Shown: in pieces, positions 18,939 through 28,858 of the stretch | Layout: each line of letters starts with the position of its first letter | Numbering within the stretch: the stretch's first letter is position 1 | Assembly: GCF_025642155.1 (NCBI RefSeq) | Contig: NZ_CP106798.1 | Span: 3,720,001 to 3,784,000 of the forward strand | Direction: 5' to 3' | Source of the DNA: Streptomyces sp. HUAS 15-9 | GTDB lineage: Bacteria > Actinomycetota > Actinomycetes > Streptomycetales > Streptomycetaceae | Length of the DNA stretch: 64,000 nt | Translations under genes and position numbers: made by a program | The notes under the pieces: model-generated | Told to the model about the DNA's origin: nothing | What the model saw: only the letters and a program-made list of their open reading frames with translations | Database searches by the model: none

Positions 18939-19904
18939 ATGACGACGGACACTCCGGCTCGGCTCCTACAGCTCCTCTCCCTCCTCCAGACGCCCCGCGA
19001 ATGGCCCGGCGGCGAGCTCGCCGACCGCCTGGGGGTGTCGCGCCGCACGGTCCGGCGGGACATCGACCGGCTGCGGGAGCTCGGGTATCCCGTGCAGGCG
19101 ACCATGGGGGCCGACGGCGGCTACCGGCTGGTCGCCGGAAAGGCCATGCCGCCGCTCGTGCTCGACGACGAGGAGGCGGTGGCGATCGCGGTCGGGCTGC
19201 GGGCCGGCGCCGGGCACGCGGTGGAGGGGGTGGACGAGGCATCGGTACGGGCCCTGGCGAAGCTGGAGCAGGTACTGCCCTCGCGGCTGCGCCACCGGGT
19301 GTCGACACTCCAGGCCGCGACGACACCGCTGACCAGTGGGGACGGGGCGAGCATCGCGCCCGAGACGCTGACCGTGATGGCGTCCACCGTGGCCGGGCGG
19401 GAGCGGCTGCGCTTCGCCTACCGGGCCAAGGACGGCACCGGGTCACGGCGGCTGACGGAGCCGTACCGGCTGGTGTCGACCGGGCGCCGCTGGTACCTCG
19501 TCGCGTACGACCTCGACCGGGACGACTGGCGCACCTTCCGGGTCGACCGGGTCAGCGAACCCTTCGCCACCGGGGCACGGTTCGCACCGCGGGAGCTGCC
19601 GACCGGGAGCGCGGCGGAATATCTGCGGCGGTCGATCCAACGACGGCAGGAGACCTACGAGTTCACGGTCGCCTTCGCCGCGCCGGCGGACGATGTCGCC
19701 GCGCGTCTGCCCCACTGGCTCGGCACACCGGAGCCGGACGGCGAGCAGGGCTGCGTCGTGCGGGGCGCGACCGGGGACCCCGTGGAGTGGCTGGCGGTCC
19801 GGCTGGCGATGACGGGCCTCGACTTCACAGTCCGGGGACCTGCGGAACTCATCGGCTGCGTACGGGAGTTGGGTGCGCGCTTGAGTCGAGCGGGAGGCGC
19901 CTGA
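18939..19904 (+). CDS. WYL-domain transcriptional regulator
   Basis: A 321-residue protein. An HTH_11 winged helix occupies about residues 5 to 60 (VSRRTVRRDIDRLRELGYPV). The WYL ligand-binding domain at about 140 to 210 contains GRRWYLVAYD, and a WCX extension follows. It shares a 62-base intergenic region with the divergent MFS exporter. The ATG lies close behind a TAGTTG box, so the message may be leaderless. Confidence 0.9.
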   Translation: MTTDTPARLLQLLSLLQTPREWPGGELADRLGVSRRTVRRDIDRLRELGYPVQATMGADGGYRLVAGKAMPPLVLDDEEAVAIAVGLRAGAGHAVEGVDEASVRALAKLEQVLPSRLRHRVSTLQAATTPLTSGDGASIAPETLTVMASTVAGRERLRFAYRAKDGTGSRRLTEPYRLVSTGRRWYLVAYDLDRDDWRTFRVDRVSEPFATGARFAPRELPTGSAAEYLRRSIQRRQETYEFTVAFAAPADDVAARLPHWLGTPEPDGEQGCVVRGATGDPVEWLAVRLAMTGLDFTVRGPAELIGCVRELGARLSRAGGA

Positions 19905-19943
19905 GCGGAGCGGGAGACGCCCGAGCGGCCGTACGGCCTCGCC

Positions 19944-20696
19944 CTACCCGCCGACCTCCCCCGCGCACCCAACTCCCGCCTCCCCGCCCGCACCCGTACC
20001 CGCTTCCCAGGGAAAGTCCCGCAACGCCGCGAGGTTCCGCAGTGCCAGTGCCGCCGGTCCCTCCGAGCCCGAAGGCGGGGCGGACGTCGCGGCCCAGGAC
20101 TCGACCGCCACGCGCACCGCGGCGCCCACGACCGCGGCGGTGAAGCGCAGTCGGGGGGTGGGAGAGACACCGACGGCAACGTTGTCTACCTTCCCGGCGG
20201 CAGCCGCCCGTGCTGCCAGGACCTCCGCCAGAGTCTGCTCCGACGCCTGGCACACCTCGGCCCACACCTTGCCCAGGGCGGGACTCGTGCGGGCCAGACC
20301 GATGAGGGTGCGGACCCACTCCCAGGAGGCGGCGGAGACGCCCACACCGGGGGTCAGGGTGTGGCGCACCGCGCGCTCCAGGGCTTCCGGAACCGTCAGC
20401 GCGGCGGGGGCCGTACGGACCGTCTCCACCCAGCGCTGGGCGCCCGCCGCGTAGAGGGGGGCCACCGCCTCCTCCTTGGTGGCGAAGTAACGGTAGAAGG
20501 TGCGCGGGGCGACCCCGGCGGCCTGGGCGATGTCCTCGGCGCGCGTGGCGCGCAGCCCCTGGCCGACGAAGAGCGCGGCCGCCGCCCGGGCGATCTCCAT
20601 CCGGGTCTCCGCCTTGCGGCGCTCGGTCAGGGATATCGGAGGGGCGGCAGGAACGGACTGGTCAGGGGAGTGGCCGGCGGGGCTGGGGGCGCTCAC
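19944..20696 (-). CDS. TetR-family regulator
   Basis: A 250-residue protein. The TetR DNA-binding region at about residues 25 to 70 contains ATRAEDIAQAAGVAPRTFYR. The rest is the variable ligand-binding part, with a low-complexity Gly/Ala tail. It converges with the WYL gene (40-base gap). The target is unknown; no operator is evident near its start. Confidence 0.88.
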   Translation of the reverse strand: MSAPSPAGHSPDQSVPAAPPISLTERRKAETRMEIARAAAALFVGQGLRATRAEDIAQAAGVAPRTFYRYFATKEEAVAPLYAAGAQRWVETVRTAPAALTVPEALERAVRHTLTPGVGVSAASWEWVRTLIGLARTSPALGKVWAEVCQASEQTLAEVLAARAAAAGKVDNVAVGVSPTPRLRFTAAVVGAAVRVAVESWAATSAPPSGSEGPAALALRNLAALRDFPWEAGTGAGGEAGVGCAGEVGG

Positions 20697-20829
20697 TTCG
20701 GCAGGCTATGCCCATGTGGCAGAATCTGCCATCCGGCGGGCCACCCCGGGGTTCAGGTACGGGGTGACCCGCCGATTCAGCGTGCCCGGCCACAGGCAAT
20801 GCCACAGACCGCGGCGCAGGCCCTGGCAC

Positions 20830-20881
20830 AAAAAGGAGCCGGGCTCCGGCACCCGGGGGGAGTGGCGCCGAAGCCCGGCTC
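20830..20881 (-). terminator. leftward hairpin terminator with U tract
   Basis: The arms GAGCCGGGCT (20836 to 20845) and AGCCCGGCTC (20872 to 20881) are followed on the minus strand by five U. This is about 320 bases beyond the hrdD stop and could end that transcript or an unrecognised small one. The remainder of 20,697 to 21,203 shows no convincing gene. Confidence 0.6.
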
Positions 20882-21203
20882 TGGGAAGGTCCCGGCGCCG
20901 GGGGGGAATGCGTCGGGACGCGTGGCTCAGGGTGGTCGTGGGGTGGAGGGAGTGCGGTCCCGATCCCCGAACTCCTGGGCCCTGAAGGGTTGTTCCCTGG
21001 GCCCCGAGAGTTGAAGCGGCGGTACAGAGCCATGTTTGCGCTGTCTTCCGCCACCCGGCGTACGCGGGAGACGGTGGCCGTACGCCCGTACGCCACTCAG
21101 CACCCATGGAGCCACACGCGCCCCCACATGTCCGCTCCGGTGAACGCCGGTGCCGTCCGTCCATGGCGTCCGTCCTGGACACCAGGCCACCGCGTCGAAG
21201 CCG

Positions 21204-22202
<999 letters not shown>

Positions 22203-22254
22203 GCGTGCTCCCTTGCGATGGTGTCAGCGGGTGGTCCTGGACGCCCGGCGCTCA

Positions 22255-22284
22255 GAGAACTCCTGGGACGAGAACTCCTGGGAC
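22255..22284. repeat. tandem 15-bp repeat in hrdD leader
   Basis: GAGAACTCCTGGGAC occurs twice back to back, 53 to 82 bases before the hrdD start codon. It falls in the transcribed leader if the sigma-R promoter is used. Confidence 0.85.
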
Positions 22285-22315
22285 TCTGCTCGAGTGCCCT
22301 GCATCCGATGGAAAC

Positions 22316-22342
22316 AACGACTGGAATCCGGACAGAATTCCC
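22316..22342 (-). promoter_or_regulatory. sigma-R type promoter of hrdD
   Basis: On the minus strand GGGAAT (22342 to 22337) and GTT (22318 to 22316) are separated by exactly 18 bases. This fits the published sigma-R consensus GGGAAT-N18-GTT. hrdD of S. coelicolor is a known sigma-R target, so a thiol-stress-induced promoter is expected, giving a leader of about 105 bases. Confidence 0.75.
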
Positions 22343-22401
22343 AACCCACCCCTCAATTTTTCTGATCATGCAGTACCCTGCGCGCCACACAGGGAGGCGA
22401 G

Positions 22402-22920
22402 ATGCCGTCGGAACCTACAGAGGTGCAGGTCAGACCAGGAGCCGAGCCCGACCTCGAAGCCCTCACGGACATCTACAACCACTACGTACGTGAGACACCG
22501 ATCACCTTCGACACCGCAGTCTTCACGCCGGAAGAGCGACGTCCCTGGCTGCTCTCCCACCCGGAAGACGGCCCGTACCGCCTGATGGTTGCCATGGACC
22601 CGGACTCACAGGAGATTCTGGGCTACGCCACATCCAGCCCTTACCGGGCGAAGCCCGCGTACTCCACCTCCGTGGAGGTAACGGTCTACCTCGCCCCGCA
22701 CGCCGGGCGCCGCGGCATCGGCACGCTCCTGTACGAAGCCCTCTTCAAGGCCCTGGAGGGAGAGGACCTGCACCGCGCCTATGCCGGCATCGCCCAGCCG
22801 AACGAGGCGTCCACGCGACTGCACGAGCGCCTCGGGTTCCGGTACGTCGGTACGTACCGCGAGGTGGGCCGCAAGTTCGGCAGGTACTGGGACGTGGCCT
22901 GGTACGAGAAGGACCTGTGA
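22402..22920 (+). CDS. GNAT acetyltransferase, phosphinothricin acetyltransferase-like
   Basis: A 172-residue GNAT protein of the Pat/Bar group. It has the N-terminal DIYNHYVRETPITFDT, the acetyl-CoA loop GRRGIGTLLYEALF at about residues 105 to 118, and NEASTRLHERLGF towards the end. These enzymes N-acetylate phosphinothricin, methionine sulfoximine or related amino acids. GGGAGG six bases before ATG supports the start. The exact substrate is inference. Confidence 0.87.
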   Translation: MPSEPTEVQVRPGAEPDLEALTDIYNHYVRETPITFDTAVFTPEERRPWLLSHPEDGPYRLMVAMDPDSQEILGYATSSPYRAKPAYSTSVEVTVYLAPHAGRRGIGTLLYEALFKALEGEDLHRAYAGIAQPNEASTRLHERLGFRYVGTYREVGRKFGRYWDVAWYEKDL

Positions 22921-22958
22921 TCCCCGGGAGACATCAGCAGTGCCCGCCCCGGGAGGGA

Positions 22959-23750
22959 TCAGCCGAACTGCACCGACCGCTTCGCCATCCCCATCCAGAA
23001 CCCGTCGATCACCGACTGTTGCGCGGCCGGCTCACCGCCCGCCTCCGCCGCGCCCATGGTGACGAACAGCGGGGCGAAGTGCTCGGTGCGCGGGTGGGCG
23101 TACCGGCCGGCCGGGGCCTTGTCGAGGAAGTCCAGCAGGGCGTCCCAGTCACGTGCCTCCAGCGCACGCCGGCCCCAGTCGTCGAACTCGGAGGACCAGC
23201 TGGGCACTCCACCGCCCGTGTACCGCAGCGCGGCCAGGTTGTGGGTGAAGAAGCCCGAGCCGACGATCAGCACGCCCTCGTCGCGCAGCGGGGCCAGCCT
23301 GCGGCCGATCTCCATCAGCCTCACCGGGTCGAGGGTGGGCATGGAGATCTGCAGGACGGGGATGTCGGCCTCGGGGAACATCTCGGCCAGCGGGACGTAC
23401 GCGCCGTGGTCGAGGCCGCGGTCCGGGATGTCCTGGACGGGCGTGCCGGGGGCGCGCAGCAGCTTCCGTACGGACTCGGCGAGCTCCGGTGCGCCGGGAG
23501 CGCCGTACTTCACCTGGTAGTAGTGCTCGGGGAAACCCCAGAAGTCGTACACGAGAGGGACGGTCCGCGTGGCGCCGATGGCGAGGGGGGCCTCCTCCCA
23601 GTGGGCGGAGACCATGAGGATCGCCCGGGGCCGGGGCAGGCCGGCGGACCAGGCGGCGAGCTGGCCGGGCCAGATCGGGTCGTCGGCCAGCGGCGGCGCT
23701 CCGTGGCTGAGGTAGAGGGCGGGCATGCGCTCCTGGGCGGCGGCGGACAT
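22959..23750 (-). CDS. class III extradiol dioxygenase (DODA/YgiD family)
   Basis: A 263-residue protein with the LigB-fold metal ligands in LYLSHGAPPL (His near residue 16), VSAHWEE (His near 49) and the catalytic LDHGAYVPL (about residue 115). The family opens catechol rings such as DOPA. ATG 23750 is chosen because GAAGGGAG is about nine bases upstream; two earlier in-frame starts exist. It is divergent from a MarR gene that probably controls it. Confidence 0.88.
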   Translation of the reverse strand: MSAAAQERMPALYLSHGAPPLADDPIWPGQLAAWSAGLPRPRAILMVSAHWEEAPLAIGATRTVPLVYDFWGFPEHYYQVKYGAPGAPELAESVRKLLRAPGTPVQDIPDRGLDHGAYVPLAEMFPEADIPVLQISMPTLDPVRLMEIGRRLAPLRDEGVLIVGSGFFTHNLAALRYTGGGVPSWSSEFDDWGRRALEARDWDALLDFLDKAPAGRYAHPRTEHFAPLFVTMGAAEAGGEPAAQQSVIDGFWMGMAKRSVQFG

Positions 23751-23826
23751 GACGGCGGCTCCCTTCGGCGGATCCCACGGACCCATTGCTTTAACTCTCA
23801 AGCTTTACCGGACACACTACGCGCCA

Positions 23827-23843
23827 CTTGTTCAAGTTTCAAG
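23827..23843. promoter_or_regulatory. candidate MarR operator
   Basis: CTTGTTCAAGTTTCAAG, an imperfect palindrome with CTTG/CAAG ends and internal TTCAAG repeats, lies 25 bases before the marR start and 77 bases from the divergent dioxygenase start. Its role is inferred from position. Confidence 0.4.
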
Positions 23844-23867
23844 GAGATTCCTCGTACAGTGGACCGC

Positions 23868-24377
23868 ATGAACACGGCATCCGAATCCGCAGCGGACAGC
23901 CGCTGGCTCACCGCCGAGGAGCAGCGCGTCTGGCGCTCGTATCTGCACGCCACCACCCTGCTCGAGGACCACCTCGACCGTCAGCTGCAGCGTGACGCGG
24001 GCATGCCGCACATCTACTACGGCCTCCTCGTCCAGCTCGCCGAAGCCCCGCGACGGCGGCTGCGGATGACCGAGCTGGCCATGAACGCGAAGATCACCCG
24101 CTCCCGTCTCTCGCACGCGATCGCCCGCCTGGAGAAGAACGGCTGGGTTCGGCGGGAGGACTGCCCCTCCGACAAGCGGGGCCAGTTCGCGGTGCTCACC
24201 GAGCAGGGCACCGAGGTGCTGCGACGCACCGCGCCGGGCCATGTGGCCGCCGTACGCCAGGCGCTGTTCGAGCGCCTCAGCCCCGAACAGCAGAAGACCC
24301 TCGGCGAGATCATGCAGATCGTCGCCGAGGGTCTTCAGCCGGACGAAGCGGGTGCGGACCTGCCCTGGCTCCGCTGA
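23868..24377 (+). CDS. MarR-family regulator
   Basis: A 169-residue protein with the MarR winged helix at about residues 50 to 110 (MTELAMNAKITRSRLSHAIARLEKNGWVRRE) and flanking dimerisation helices. It is divergent from the extradiol dioxygenase, with a 117-base shared promoter region containing a candidate operator. It probably represses the dioxygenase and itself and responds to a phenolic or oxidative signal; this is inference from family and position. The ATG at 23868 is the first after the promoter region. Confidence 0.9.
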   Translation: MNTASESAADSRWLTAEEQRVWRSYLHATTLLEDHLDRQLQRDAGMPHIYYGLLVQLAEAPRRRLRMTELAMNAKITRSRLSHAIARLEKNGWVRREDCPSDKRGQFAVLTEQGTEVLRRTAPGHVAAVRQALFERLSPEQQKTLGEIMQIVAEGLQPDEAGADLPWLR

Positions 24378-24415
24378 GCCGCTCACTCGCGGAGCCGGGG
24401 CAGGTCCTTCGGAGT

Positions 24416-24449
24416 CGTACGTACGGGGTTCCCCCTCCGCGTACGTACG
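24416..24449. repeat. two CGTACGTACG palindromes
   Basis: The same 10-bp palindrome occurs at 24416 to 24425 and 24440 to 24449 between two convergent genes. The two copies can pair into one hairpin, so a bidirectional terminator is the simplest reading. Confidence 0.5.
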
Positions 24450-24478
24450 CGAAGCTCCCGCGATGGTGGGCCGACGCC

Positions 24479-26017
24479 TCAGTGGGCGACGACCGGCACC
24501 GCCACCTCGTCCTCGACGCCCTCACCGGAGGCCACCGTGATGGTGTCCGGGCGGCCGGCGTTGACGAAGGCCGTGACGATCACCGCGGCGAGCACCAGCA
24601 TGCCGACGGCGAACCAGATCGCGTTGGTGTAGCCGTGCACCATGCCCTCCAGCTGGACCAGCTGCTGCTGGGACTTGGAGGTGGCGCCGGCGATGTGGTC
24701 CTTGATGTACGAGGTCGTCGCGGAGGCGGCGATCGTGTTCAGCAGGGCCGTACCGATCGCGCCGCCCACCTGCTGCGAGGTGTTGACCATCGCGGAGGCG
24801 ACACCGGCGTCCCGGGGCTCGACGCCCAGGGTGGCCAGGGACATGGCGGGCATGAACGCCGTACCCATGCCGAGACCGAGCAGCAGCATCGCCGGCAGGA
24901 CGGTCGAGGCGTACGAGGAACCGATCTCCAGCCGGGTCAGCAGGAACATGCCGGCCGCCGCGACCAGGAAGCCGGGGGCCATCAGCTGCCGCGCCGGGAC
25001 GCGGGTCATCAGACGAGTGCCGATCTGGGTCGAGCCGACCATCATGCCGAAGATCATCGGCAGGAAGGCGAAGCCGGTGTTGATCGGCGAGTAGCCCTTC
25101 ACGACCTGCAGGTAGTAGGTCAGGAACAGGAAGGTGCCGAACATGGCGATGATCGCGATGCCGAGGGAGAGGTAGATGCCGCCGCGGTTGCGGTCGGTGA
25201 CCACGCGCAGCGGCAGCAGCGGGGACTTGACCCTGGCCTCGGTGACGACGAAGGCGAGCAGCAGCACCGCCGACGCGACGAACAGGGAGACGGTCACCGA
25301 GTCGCCCCAGCCGTCGGACTCGGCGCGGGTGAAGCCGTAGACCAGGGAGACCAGGCCCAGGGTGGACAGGATCACGCCGGGGATGTCGAGCGGGGAGCGG
25401 TTGCGGCCGCCCTCGGGCTCACGGATGACGAAGTACGCACCGGCCGCGGCGACGATCGCGAACGGGATGTTGACGAAGAACGTCCAGCGCCAGTCCATGT
25501 ACTCGGTGAGCACACCGCCGAGGATGAAGCCGACGGCGCCACCGCCACCGGCGATCGCGCCGTAGATGCCGAAGGCCTTGGCGCGCTCCTTGGCGTCGGT
25601 GAACATCACGGCGAGCAGGGACAGCGCGGCCGGGGCGAGCAGGGCACCGAAGGCACCCTGGAGGGCCCGGGCGCCGAACATCATCGCTCCGGTGGTCGCG
25701 GCGCCGCCGAGCGCGGAGGCGGCGGCGAAGCCGACGAGACCGACGACGAAGGCCCGCTTGCGGCCCCACAGGTCGGCTATCCGGCCGCCGAAGAGCAGCA
25801 GGCCGCCGAAGGCGAGCGCGTAGGCCGTGACGACCCACTGCCGGTTGCCGTCGGAGATGCCCAGGTCCTGCTGGGCGGAGGGCAGTGCGATGTTCACGAT
25901 GGTGGCGTCGAGGACGACCATCAGCTGGGCGAGCGCGATGAAGACGAGCGCTTTCCAGCGGTTGGCGTCGCCGGACTGCGCGACGGCGCCGGGAGCCTTT
26001 GCGGCTGTTTCAGACAT
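24479..26017 (-). CDS. MFS drug exporter, DHA2 family
   Basis: A 512-residue membrane protein with about 14 hydrophobic segments, MVVLDATIVNIALPSAQ in TM1 and GGRIADLWGRKRAF in loop 2-3, hence EmrB/QacA type. ATG 26017 has only a weak purine-rich site. The TetR gene 235 bases upstream on the same strand is the likely regulator; no other gene is visible in that gap. Confidence 0.9.
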   Translation of the reverse strand: MSETAAKAPGAVAQSGDANRWKALVFIALAQLMVVLDATIVNIALPSAQQDLGISDGNRQWVVTAYALAFGGLLLFGGRIADLWGRKRAFVVGLVGFAAASALGGAATTGAMMFGARALQGAFGALLAPAALSLLAVMFTDAKERAKAFGIYGAIAGGGGAVGFILGGVLTEYMDWRWTFFVNIPFAIVAAAGAYFVIREPEGGRNRSPLDIPGVILSTLGLVSLVYGFTRAESDGWGDSVTVSLFVASAVLLLAFVVTEARVKSPLLPLRVVTDRNRGGIYLSLGIAIIAMFGTFLFLTYYLQVVKGYSPINTGFAFLPMIFGMMVGSTQIGTRLMTRVPARQLMAPGFLVAAAGMFLLTRLEIGSSYASTVLPAMLLLGLGMGTAFMPAMSLATLGVEPRDAGVASAMVNTSQQVGGAIGTALLNTIAASATTSYIKDHIAGATSKSQQQLVQLEGMVHGYTNAIWFAVGMLVLAAVIVTAFVNAGRPDTITVASGEGVEDEVAVPVVAH

Positions 26018-26251
26018 GGGTGTACCCACTTCGGGACTTCGTGACGGAAAAAGGCGTTGAGGGGCGTTGCGTATGGGCTGAGTGGCGATGCGCAAGGACG
26101 GCCCGCCCTGGTGGACGGCCGGAAGCTTGGTTGCGGTGATGACCGGAGTACGGCCCTGAACTAATCGATCGGGCGAGGGATCGTCGGAGTCAGGCTTTCG
26201 CCGGACATGGCGTCGTAAGGCTGTGGTCGGACTCGGACTCGGGCTTTGTGA

Positions 26252-26905
26252 TCAGACTTGGCGCAGGTCCTCCAAGGTCACGGTCGTGCCCGGCAGGACG
26301 GATCGGGCCGGAGCCCGCAGCCCGTCCAGGAACAGCTGCAGATGGCGGTGTACGAACCGGTCGGCGCTGAGGCATCCCGTGCCCGCCGGGGGCCGGCTGA
26401 GCTGGGCCACGGCGACCATCAGATCCCCGACGCCCACGTCCGGGCGGAGCAGTCCGGCCTCCCTGGCCCGGTCCATGAGATCTCCGACGATCCGCTCGAC
26501 ACGTTCCCGAGCGGCCACCAGATCAGGGTGGTGCTCGTCGAAGGTGCCGGCGATCATCGGGCACAGAGCGCTGATCCGCTCGTCGGCGGAGACGTGCACG
26601 AAGCGCTCCAGCGCCTCGAAGGCGTCGCCGCTCTCCGCGAGGGCCTCCTGCCCGGCCCGCACCGTACGGTCCATGACCGAGCAGACGACCTCACGGACGA
26701 GGGCGTCGCGGTCCGGGAAGTTCCGGTACACCGTGGCGTTGCCGACGCCGGCCCGGCGGGCGATCTCGTCGAGCGGGGCGTCGGGGCCGTGCTCGACGAA
26801 CATCTCCCGGGCGGCGGTGACGATCCGCTCCCGGTTGCGCAGGGCGTCGGCGCGGGGCCGGGCAGTCTTGCGCGCTGCGGGGTGCGGAGAAGTCACGGTC
26901 TGCAC
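26252..26905 (-). CDS. TetR-family regulator of exporter
   Basis: A 217-residue protein with a TetR helix-turn-helix at about residues 25 to 70 (PLDEIARRAGVGNATVYRNF). GTG 26905 has GAGGAG six bases upstream. It is followed by the DHA2 exporter. Two copies of one palindrome lie 126 to 180 bases upstream of its start, which suggests autoregulation. Confidence 0.9.
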   Translation of the reverse strand: MQTVTSPHPAARKTARPRADALRNRERIVTAAREMFVEHGPDAPLDEIARRAGVGNATVYRNFPDRDALVREVVCSVMDRTVRAGQEALAESGDAFEALERFVHVSADERISALCPMIAGTFDEHHPDLVAARERVERIVGDLMDRAREAGLLRPDVGVGDLMVAVAQLSRPPAGTGCLSADRFVHRHLQLFLDGLRAPARSVLPGTTVTLEDLRQV

Positions 26906-26953
26906 GGCGCACTCCTCGGGGGTCGGGTCGCGGGTGGCGACGCGGTCGTTCCG

Positions 26954-27007
26954 CTGACGTTGATCCGGCTACTGACATTGATTCGGCCACTGGCGTTGAT
27001 CCGGCCG
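26954..27007. repeat. three tandem 18-bp repeats
   Basis: Units CTGACGTTGATCCGGCTA, CTGACATTGATTCGGCCA and CTGGCGTTGATCCGGCCG follow one another exactly (26954, 26972, 26990) in the TetR upstream region. Confidence 0.8.
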
Positions 27008-27030
27008 CCGCTGTCAATCCAGGACGATCC

Positions 27031-27085
27031 GGGGAGACAATCCCCGTTTCGCTCGGACACAGGTCTAAACGGGGAAACGATCCCC
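27031..27085. promoter_or_regulatory. twin GGGGA-N5-TCCCC operators
   Basis: The palindrome GGGGA-N5-TCCCC occurs at 27031 to 27045 and at 27071 to 27085. The centres are exactly 40 bases apart, about four helical turns. They lie between the leftward TetR gene and the rightward metalloprotease. Confidence 0.65.
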
Positions 27086-27252
27086 GGTTATTTCCCACCC
27101 CCGAACAGATTCGATGTGAACTAGGTCACACCCCTACCGGCGGGAAACCCACGATCGGCCCCTCCAGCGCGCGCCCACCGCCGCGGCGACCCAGGGTGAT
27201 CGAAAGGGTGCAGCCGGAAACCGGTGGCTGCCGTGGAGCGAGAGGTCCATGC

Positions 27253-28554
27253 ATGCAGCCGCCGCCGATCTCCCGCCGGATACGCCCGCGCCGGATACGC
27301 CCGCACCGCGTGGCGGCCCTCACAGCCGTGACCGCGCTCATCCTCGCGGTCAGCACCTCGGCCGGGACGGGTCACCTGACGGCGGGCCCCACCTCGCGCG
27401 GGGCGGGTCCGATCGCCCTCGCCCGCACCCCGGCCCTCAGCCCCTGCCTGATCAACGGCAACGTCGACGTCCAGATGACGGAGGGCGTCCCCACCCCCGG
27501 CGGCTACTCCCGGTCCACCGGCACCGTCCACGCGCTGACCCTGATGGTCGACTTCTCCGACGCGCCCGGTGAGGGCGACGCGCTCGACCGCTTCCACGAG
27601 TTCTTCCCGCAGACCCAGGAGTGGTTCCACACCGCCTCCTACGGCCGCCTCGACTACCGCCCCGAGACCCCGATCCCGCACTGGCTGCGGATGCCCAAGT
27701 CGTTCGCGGCGTACGGCATAGAGCGCGGCGCCCCCTTCGACCCCGGCTACCGCCTGCTGGTCCAGGACATCGTGGCCGCCGCCGACCCCGAGGTGGACTT
27801 CCGCTCGTACGACCTGCTGAACGTGCTGGTGACCCCCAACGCGGGCCCGTCCGCCCTGGACACCGTGCTGTCCGTGACCTTCGCCGGCAACGCCGAGGCA
27901 CCCGTCGCCGACGGCGTCCCCGTGGCCAACGCGTCCTTCGTCTACTCCCGCCAGGACGACGGCTCCGGCACCTACGACCGGACCGGCTACCGGGTGCTCC
28001 CGCACGAGAACGGCCATGTCTTCGGCCTGCCCGACCTCTACACCCAGGACGGCGGGGGCGCGGTCGGCCACTGGGACATCATGAGCGAGGACTGGGGCGC
28101 CGACAACGACCTGCTCGGCTGGCACAAATGGAAGCTGGGCTGGCTGGACGCGAAGCAGGTGAGCTGTGCGGCGGCCCGGGGCAGCAAGGAGTACACGCTG
28201 ACACCGCTGTACCGCACCGGCGGCCACAAACTGATCTTCGTGCCGATCACCGCCCGCAGCGGCTACGCCGTCGAACTGCGCGCCCGCGGCGGCAACGACG
28301 AGACCGTCTGCCACCCGGGCGTCCTCATCTACCGGGTCGACGCGAACGTCGACACCGGCCGCGGCCCCATCACCGTCTACGACGCCCACCGCGGCACCGG
28401 CGGCTGCACCCGCAGCCCCAACGTCCACGCGGAACTCTCCGACGCGACCTTCGCCCCCGGCGAGACGTTCAAGGATCCACGCAGAGGAATCACCGTCGCG
28501 GTGACGGCGGCGAACCTGGCCGGTGACTACAAGGTGCGGGTGACGCGGAAATAG
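27253..28554 (+). CDS. secreted M6 family metalloprotease
   Basis: A 433-residue protein. A basic N-terminus and one hydrophobic segment (about residues 20 to 38) form a signal peptide. The zinc motif HENGHVFGLPD near residue 256 gives two His ligands and the catalytic Glu; GHWDIMSEDWG after it is the usual M6 Met-turn. The family includes immune inhibitor A. GAGAGG lies seven bases before ATG 27253. Confidence 0.88.
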   Translation: MQPPPISRRIRPRRIRPHRVAALTAVTALILAVSTSAGTGHLTAGPTSRGAGPIALARTPALSPCLINGNVDVQMTEGVPTPGGYSRSTGTVHALTLMVDFSDAPGEGDALDRFHEFFPQTQEWFHTASYGRLDYRPETPIPHWLRMPKSFAAYGIERGAPFDPGYRLLVQDIVAAADPEVDFRSYDLLNVLVTPNAGPSALDTVLSVTFAGNAEAPVADGVPVANASFVYSRQDDGSGTYDRTGYRVLPHENGHVFGLPDLYTQDGGGAVGHWDIMSEDWGADNDLLGWHKWKLGWLDAKQVSCAAARGSKEYTLTPLYRTGGHKLIFVPITARSGYAVELRARGGNDETVCHPGVLIYRVDANVDTGRGPITVYDAHRGTGGCTRSPNVHAELSDATFAPGETFKDPRRGITVAVTAANLAGDYKVRVTRK

Positions 28555-28704
28555 GCCGGTGGACCTCCCCGACTCACAACCACAGCAACCCGAATCAAGA
28601 CGGACCCGCACACGGCATCCCGCACCACGGCCCTGACCCCCACACCCCCACGGACCAGATCCGGTACGCTGACGCCTGTGACCCAAGCGGCCACGATCCA
28701 CCCC

Positions 28705-28780
28705 GCCTTCGTAGCTCAGGGGATAGAGCACCGCTCTCCTAAAGCGGGTGTCGCAGGTTCGAATCCTGCCGGGGGCACCA
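28705..28780 (+). tRNA. tRNA-Arg(CCU)
   Basis: The full cloverleaf folds: acceptor GCCTTCG with CGGGGGC, anticodon stem CCGCT/AGCGG, loop CTCCTAA with anticodon CCT at 28738 to 28740, T-arm GGTTCGAATCC, and encoded CCA. Its 3' 45 bases are repeated at 46761, so it is the integration target and is restored by the element. Confidence 0.96.
28736..28780. repeat. attL core repeat
   Basis: This 45-bp sequence, from the anticodon loop of tRNA-Arg to its CCA end, is identical to 46761 to 46805. Confidence 0.92.
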
Positions 28781-28784
28781 GCCA

Positions 28785-28818
28785 AAAGGCCCCGGACCGA
28801 TCATGGTCCGGGGCCTTT
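28785..28818 (+). terminator. terminator after tRNA-Arg
   Basis: AAAGGCCCCGGACC pairs perfectly with GGTCCGGGGCCTTT across a 6-base loop, four bases behind the tRNA. It belongs to the element side of the junction. It is palindromic and may also end the leftward int transcript. Confidence 0.85.
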
Positions 28819-28858
28819 GACATCTACTTTTGACATCAACGGGGGCGGTCGCCGCTGA

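Noticed and set aside
24416..24449. CGTACGTACG pair as regulator operators
   Set aside because: They lie between convergent genes, away from any start codon, so a shared terminator structure is more likely.
28785..28818. Second tRNA in the element behind tRNA-Arg
   Set aside because: The paired sequence is a simple 14-bp hairpin without cloverleaf arms.
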